Source of the DNA: Neobittarella massiliensis (ex Bilen et al. 2018)
Lineage (GTDB): Bacteria > Bacillota > Clostridia > Oscillospirales > Ruminococcaceae
Assembly: GCF_900289145.1 (NCBI RefSeq)
Contig: NZ_OKQO01000009.1
Location: 62,001 to 126,000 of the forward strand
Reading direction: 5' to 3'
DNA: 64,000 nt
Numbering within the stretch: the first letter of the stretch is position 1; each line of letters starts with the position of its first letter. Positions 62,148 to 64,000 of this stretch are shown here, in pieces. Below the pieces are notes generated by a model that worked only from the letters and a program-made list of their open reading frames with translations, searched no databases and was not told where the DNA came from. Both the position numbers and the translations under genes were made by a program.

Positions 62148-63242
62148 ATGAGTGAAAAACATTCCACTGTCTGCTACATCTTCCGGGAGGGCGCCTTCTC
62201 CCCTGTGCGAGAGGCCAAGCCGTTCCACAACGATTTCGGCCTGGACCTGTTTCAGTACAAGGGCGCCGTCTATGAGGGCAGGACGGGCCTGCAATTCTGT
62301 CCCTTGAAGCAGGCAACGGATATAGCTTCTGTTATTGGAAAACATGGCGGACTGGAAAAGGTGCAAAAGCTGATTGCAGACAGTTTGGAGCGTACCGGCC
62401 TGTCTCCCCGCTACACCCGGCCAGATGAAAAGAAAAAGGACATCTTCTCGCCAAAGGAAAAGGATGAAAACCGGGTGTTTGCCAAAGACCTGATGGGCAG
62501 CAAGCATTACTATTACCGCTTCTACAATGAGAATGGTATTGAACTCTACACGATGGAAAAGAAACGGGAGTTCTTCCAGACTGTTTATGTTCCCTGCGAT
62601 GGCTTCATGGTGGGTATCGACCAGCGGCACCGATTGGAAGAAATTCTGAAATGGCTGTCCACGCTGGAGCATGGCATCCGGGGTGAGATTGAACGGGTTT
62701 TCAATGAGAGTATGGGCGATCCGAAACGGTGGGCAGACCTGGGCTTTGCCAATCTGCTGGGACGGTACTATGAGGCAAAACGGCACAATATTCCATTAGA
62801 AGCAGAGCGCAGGCAGCGGGAAGAACGATGGGCGACAGAGCGTGAAGCAGAGAGGCGCCAGCGTGAACAGGAACAGCAGGCCCGCTATGATGCCGCTATC
62901 CGGGAGGCGGAGAAGGATATTCTGGCGGGAAAGGAGGTGGTGAACCGGGAGGTCAACGGCAAGGCCCTGATTATGCAGCTTTTCCGGGAGCATGAGATTC
63001 CAGTCCCCCTGAAAACACAGGGCTGGATCATCAATGCGCTGCACAGCATCCGCTATTCCCCGGAAAGCGGACAGTGGGACTACCGTTATTATAGAAAAAG
63101 CCGTGACAGTACGAAAATGTTTGAACTGCTCCCGAAGCTGTCAGCGGCAATTCAGACCAAGCAGCAGTTTGAAGAACAGGGTGAGGCCAGCCCAGAGGCC
63201 CCCGCCGCTGCGGACGAGGACGAGCAGGATATGGAACTGTAA
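62148..63242 (+). CDS. Element-encoded protein of unknown function
   Basis: A 364-residue soluble protein. The first half (FREGAFSPVREAKPFHNDFG and SKHYYYRFYNENGIELYTME) is a compact alpha/beta region of no recognised family. A long Arg/Glu/Gln-rich coiled coil follows (about 222-260, with EAERRQREERWATEREAERR), then a C-terminal domain (VNREVNGKALIMQLFREHEI) and an acidic tail. GGGAGG precedes ATG 62148, 20 bases after the giant gene, so they are probably one transcript. No catalytic motif is visible. Confidence 0.8.
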   Translation: MSEKHSTVCYIFREGAFSPVREAKPFHNDFGLDLFQYKGAVYEGRTGLQFCPLKQATDIASVIGKHGGLEKVQKLIADSLERTGLSPRYTRPDEKKKDIFSPKEKDENRVFAKDLMGSKHYYYRFYNENGIELYTMEKKREFFQTVYVPCDGFMVGIDQRHRLEEILKWLSTLEHGIRGEIERVFNESMGDPKRWADLGFANLLGRYYEAKRHNIPLEAERRQREERWATEREAERRQREQEQQARYDAAIREAEKDILAGKEVVNREVNGKALIMQLFREHEIPVPLKTQGWIINALHSIRYSPESGQWDYRYYRKSRDSTKMFELLPKLSAAIQTKQQFEEQGEASPEAPAAADEDEQDMEL

Positions 63243-63266
63243 ACCTATTTTTGGAAAGGAGTTCGC

Positions 63267-63365
63267 ATGAAAAAAGTAATTGTAGGTATTTCCGCCGCTG
63301 CCGCCGTGGTTGGCGGCTTTTTCTATTTTGCCTGGTACCGGCATTACCGAGACGCGATCCGGTGA
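63267..63365 (+). CDS. 32-residue single-helix membrane peptide of the element
   Basis: MKKVIVGISAAAAVVGGFFY followed by FAWYRHYRDAIR: a basic start, one membrane helix (about 4-23) and a basic tail. AAAGGAG lies 6 bases before ATG 63267. It sits between two element genes with 24 and 32 base gaps on the same strand, in keeping with a real small gene. Function is unknown; small peptides like this may anchor or regulate conjugation proteins. Confidence 0.65.
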   Translation: MKKVIVGISAAAAVVGGFFYFAWYRHYRDAIR

Positions 63366-63397
63366 GGCGGTTCCTGCGACCAAGGAGGTGAGGCATC

Positions 63398-64000
63398 ATG
63401 CCGCTTGCGGCAACAAGGGCACCCTACACCCTATTTATCGTGGATGACGATATGCCCCCGAATCCCCGTGAGGACTACGACTGCCTGGGGAAAATGGTCT
63501 GCTGGCATGGGCGCTACTCTCTGGGTGAAAAGCACGATTTTGAGGAACCCCGTGATTTCTTGAAGGATTTGCTGTTTTCTGAATATTCCAGCAGCCATGA
63601 CCGGGACAATCCGGTTTTTGCGTTTCTCAAATCTGGTAAGGCCAAGGATGCCAAGTTGGAGTATAACCGCTCCACAAGGGAGTGGGAGCTGCTGGAGAAC
63701 CAGCACTGGACTGCCGAGAGTGACTGGTATGTATCGTCCAGCTATGTCGCCTCGCTGAAAGATGATGTGCCGGATTGGTTTCTGGATGACTGCCTCTCCG
63801 CTCTCTCCACCGGCGAACTGTTTTCGTTGGTGGAGCAGATGGAGGGCATGGTGATCCTGCCCCTCTATCTCTACGACCATTCGGGCATCACCATGAACAC
63901 CACCGGCTTTTCCTGCCCGTGGGATTCCGGTCAGGTAGGATGGATTTATGCAGACAAGCGAAGGATTGAAGCGGAGTACGGCAAGGTAACGCCTGAAACT
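63398..64000 (+). CDS. Element-encoded conserved hypothetical protein (3' end outside the window)
   Basis: An open frame of 201 codons from ATG 63398 to the window edge with no stop. AAGGAGGTGAGG lies upstream. The product begins PLAATRAPYTLFIVDDDMPP and contains YLYDHSGITMNTTGFSCPWD then SGQVGWIY near residues 160-185, a stretch I associate with conserved uncharacterised proteins of conjugative elements and phages. It is acidic and apparently soluble. No function can be assigned. Confidence 0.75.
   Translation, partial: MPLAATRAPYTLFIVDDDMPPNPREDYDCLGKMVCWHGRYSLGEKHDFEEPRDFLKDLLFSEYSSSHDRDNPVFAFLKSGKAKDAKLEYNRSTREWELLENQHWTAESDWYVSSSYVASLKDDVPDWFLDDCLSALSTGELFSLVEQMEGMVILPLYLYDHSGITMNTTGFSCPWDSGQVGWIYADKRRIEAEYGKVTPET

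Larger units (their letters stand above)
51784..64000 (+). mobile_element. Left part of an integrative/conjugative element
   Basis: From about 51784 codon use becomes less GC-biased at third positions, and the gene set changes to parA, parB, a giant methyltransferase/helicase, tnpV and small conserved accessory genes, the pattern of conjugative elements of gut Clostridia. The left boundary is placed where nucleoside hydrolase 6 loses homology to its paralogue. No integrase, relaxase or right end is in the window, so the element continues beyond 64000. Direct repeats at the ends cannot be determined. Confidence 0.8.

Overview
The window looks like chromosomal DNA from a GC-rich, endospore-forming Clostridia, plausibly an Oscillospirales (Ruminococcaceae-like) gut anaerobe. 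That placement is inferred from spoIIGA/sigE/sigG, a Bacillus-like tepA-ylzJ-ftsK order, strong C/G preference at third codon positions, and an integrative element of the kind common in gut Clostridia. No rRNA, tRNA or CRISPR array was seen.

Layout. 1-11 kb: polyphosphate:AMP phosphotransferase on +, then a long minus-strand run tepA - ylzJ - ftsK/spoIIIE - ygiQ - exported ComEC-type metallohydrolase - small membrane protein - DUF3006 protein - MATE exporter. 11.5-17 kb: aconitase and isocitrate dehydrogenase behind a near-consensus promoter, the redox repressor rex, a Nim-like flavoprotein and deoD. 17-22.5 kb: a polysaccharide flippase, an ECF sigma/anti-sigma/membrane-protein operon with its own ECF-type promoter, and a CynX-type MFS permease.

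22.7-38.4 kb is the most distinctive part. Five nucleoside hydrolase (IUNH) paralogues lie here, four of them membrane-anchored or exported, and a sixth lies at 51 kb. Two of the exported ones are each followed by a single-pass extracytoplasmic protein of unknown family. One of these pairs is appended to a MoxR - DUF58 - transglutaminase operon whose transglutaminase has Ser in place of the catalytic Cys. The three tandem paralogues range from an intact to a clearly degraded active site. With deoD they suggest a nucleoside scavenging or sensing theme, possibly outside the cell.

38.5-50.6 kb: PutP symporter, K+/H+ antiporter, sigG, three ~400-bp tandem repeats, a small XRE regulator, a split ThrE-type exporter, a membrane glycerophosphodiesterase, sigE and spoIIGA. 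The usual spoIIGA-sigE-sigG cluster is therefore split by about 6 kb. The spoIIG promoter keeps the long -35/-10 spacing with a Spo0A-like box, and sigG has a forespore-type promoter.

51.8-64 kb: the left part of an integrative/conjugative element that interrupts the sixth nucleoside hydrolase near its 3' end. It carries parA, parB, a 2799-residue methyltransferase/helicase protein with tnpV nested in another frame, and small accessory genes; it continues beyond the window. Coordinates of short motifs were counted by eye and may be off by about one base.
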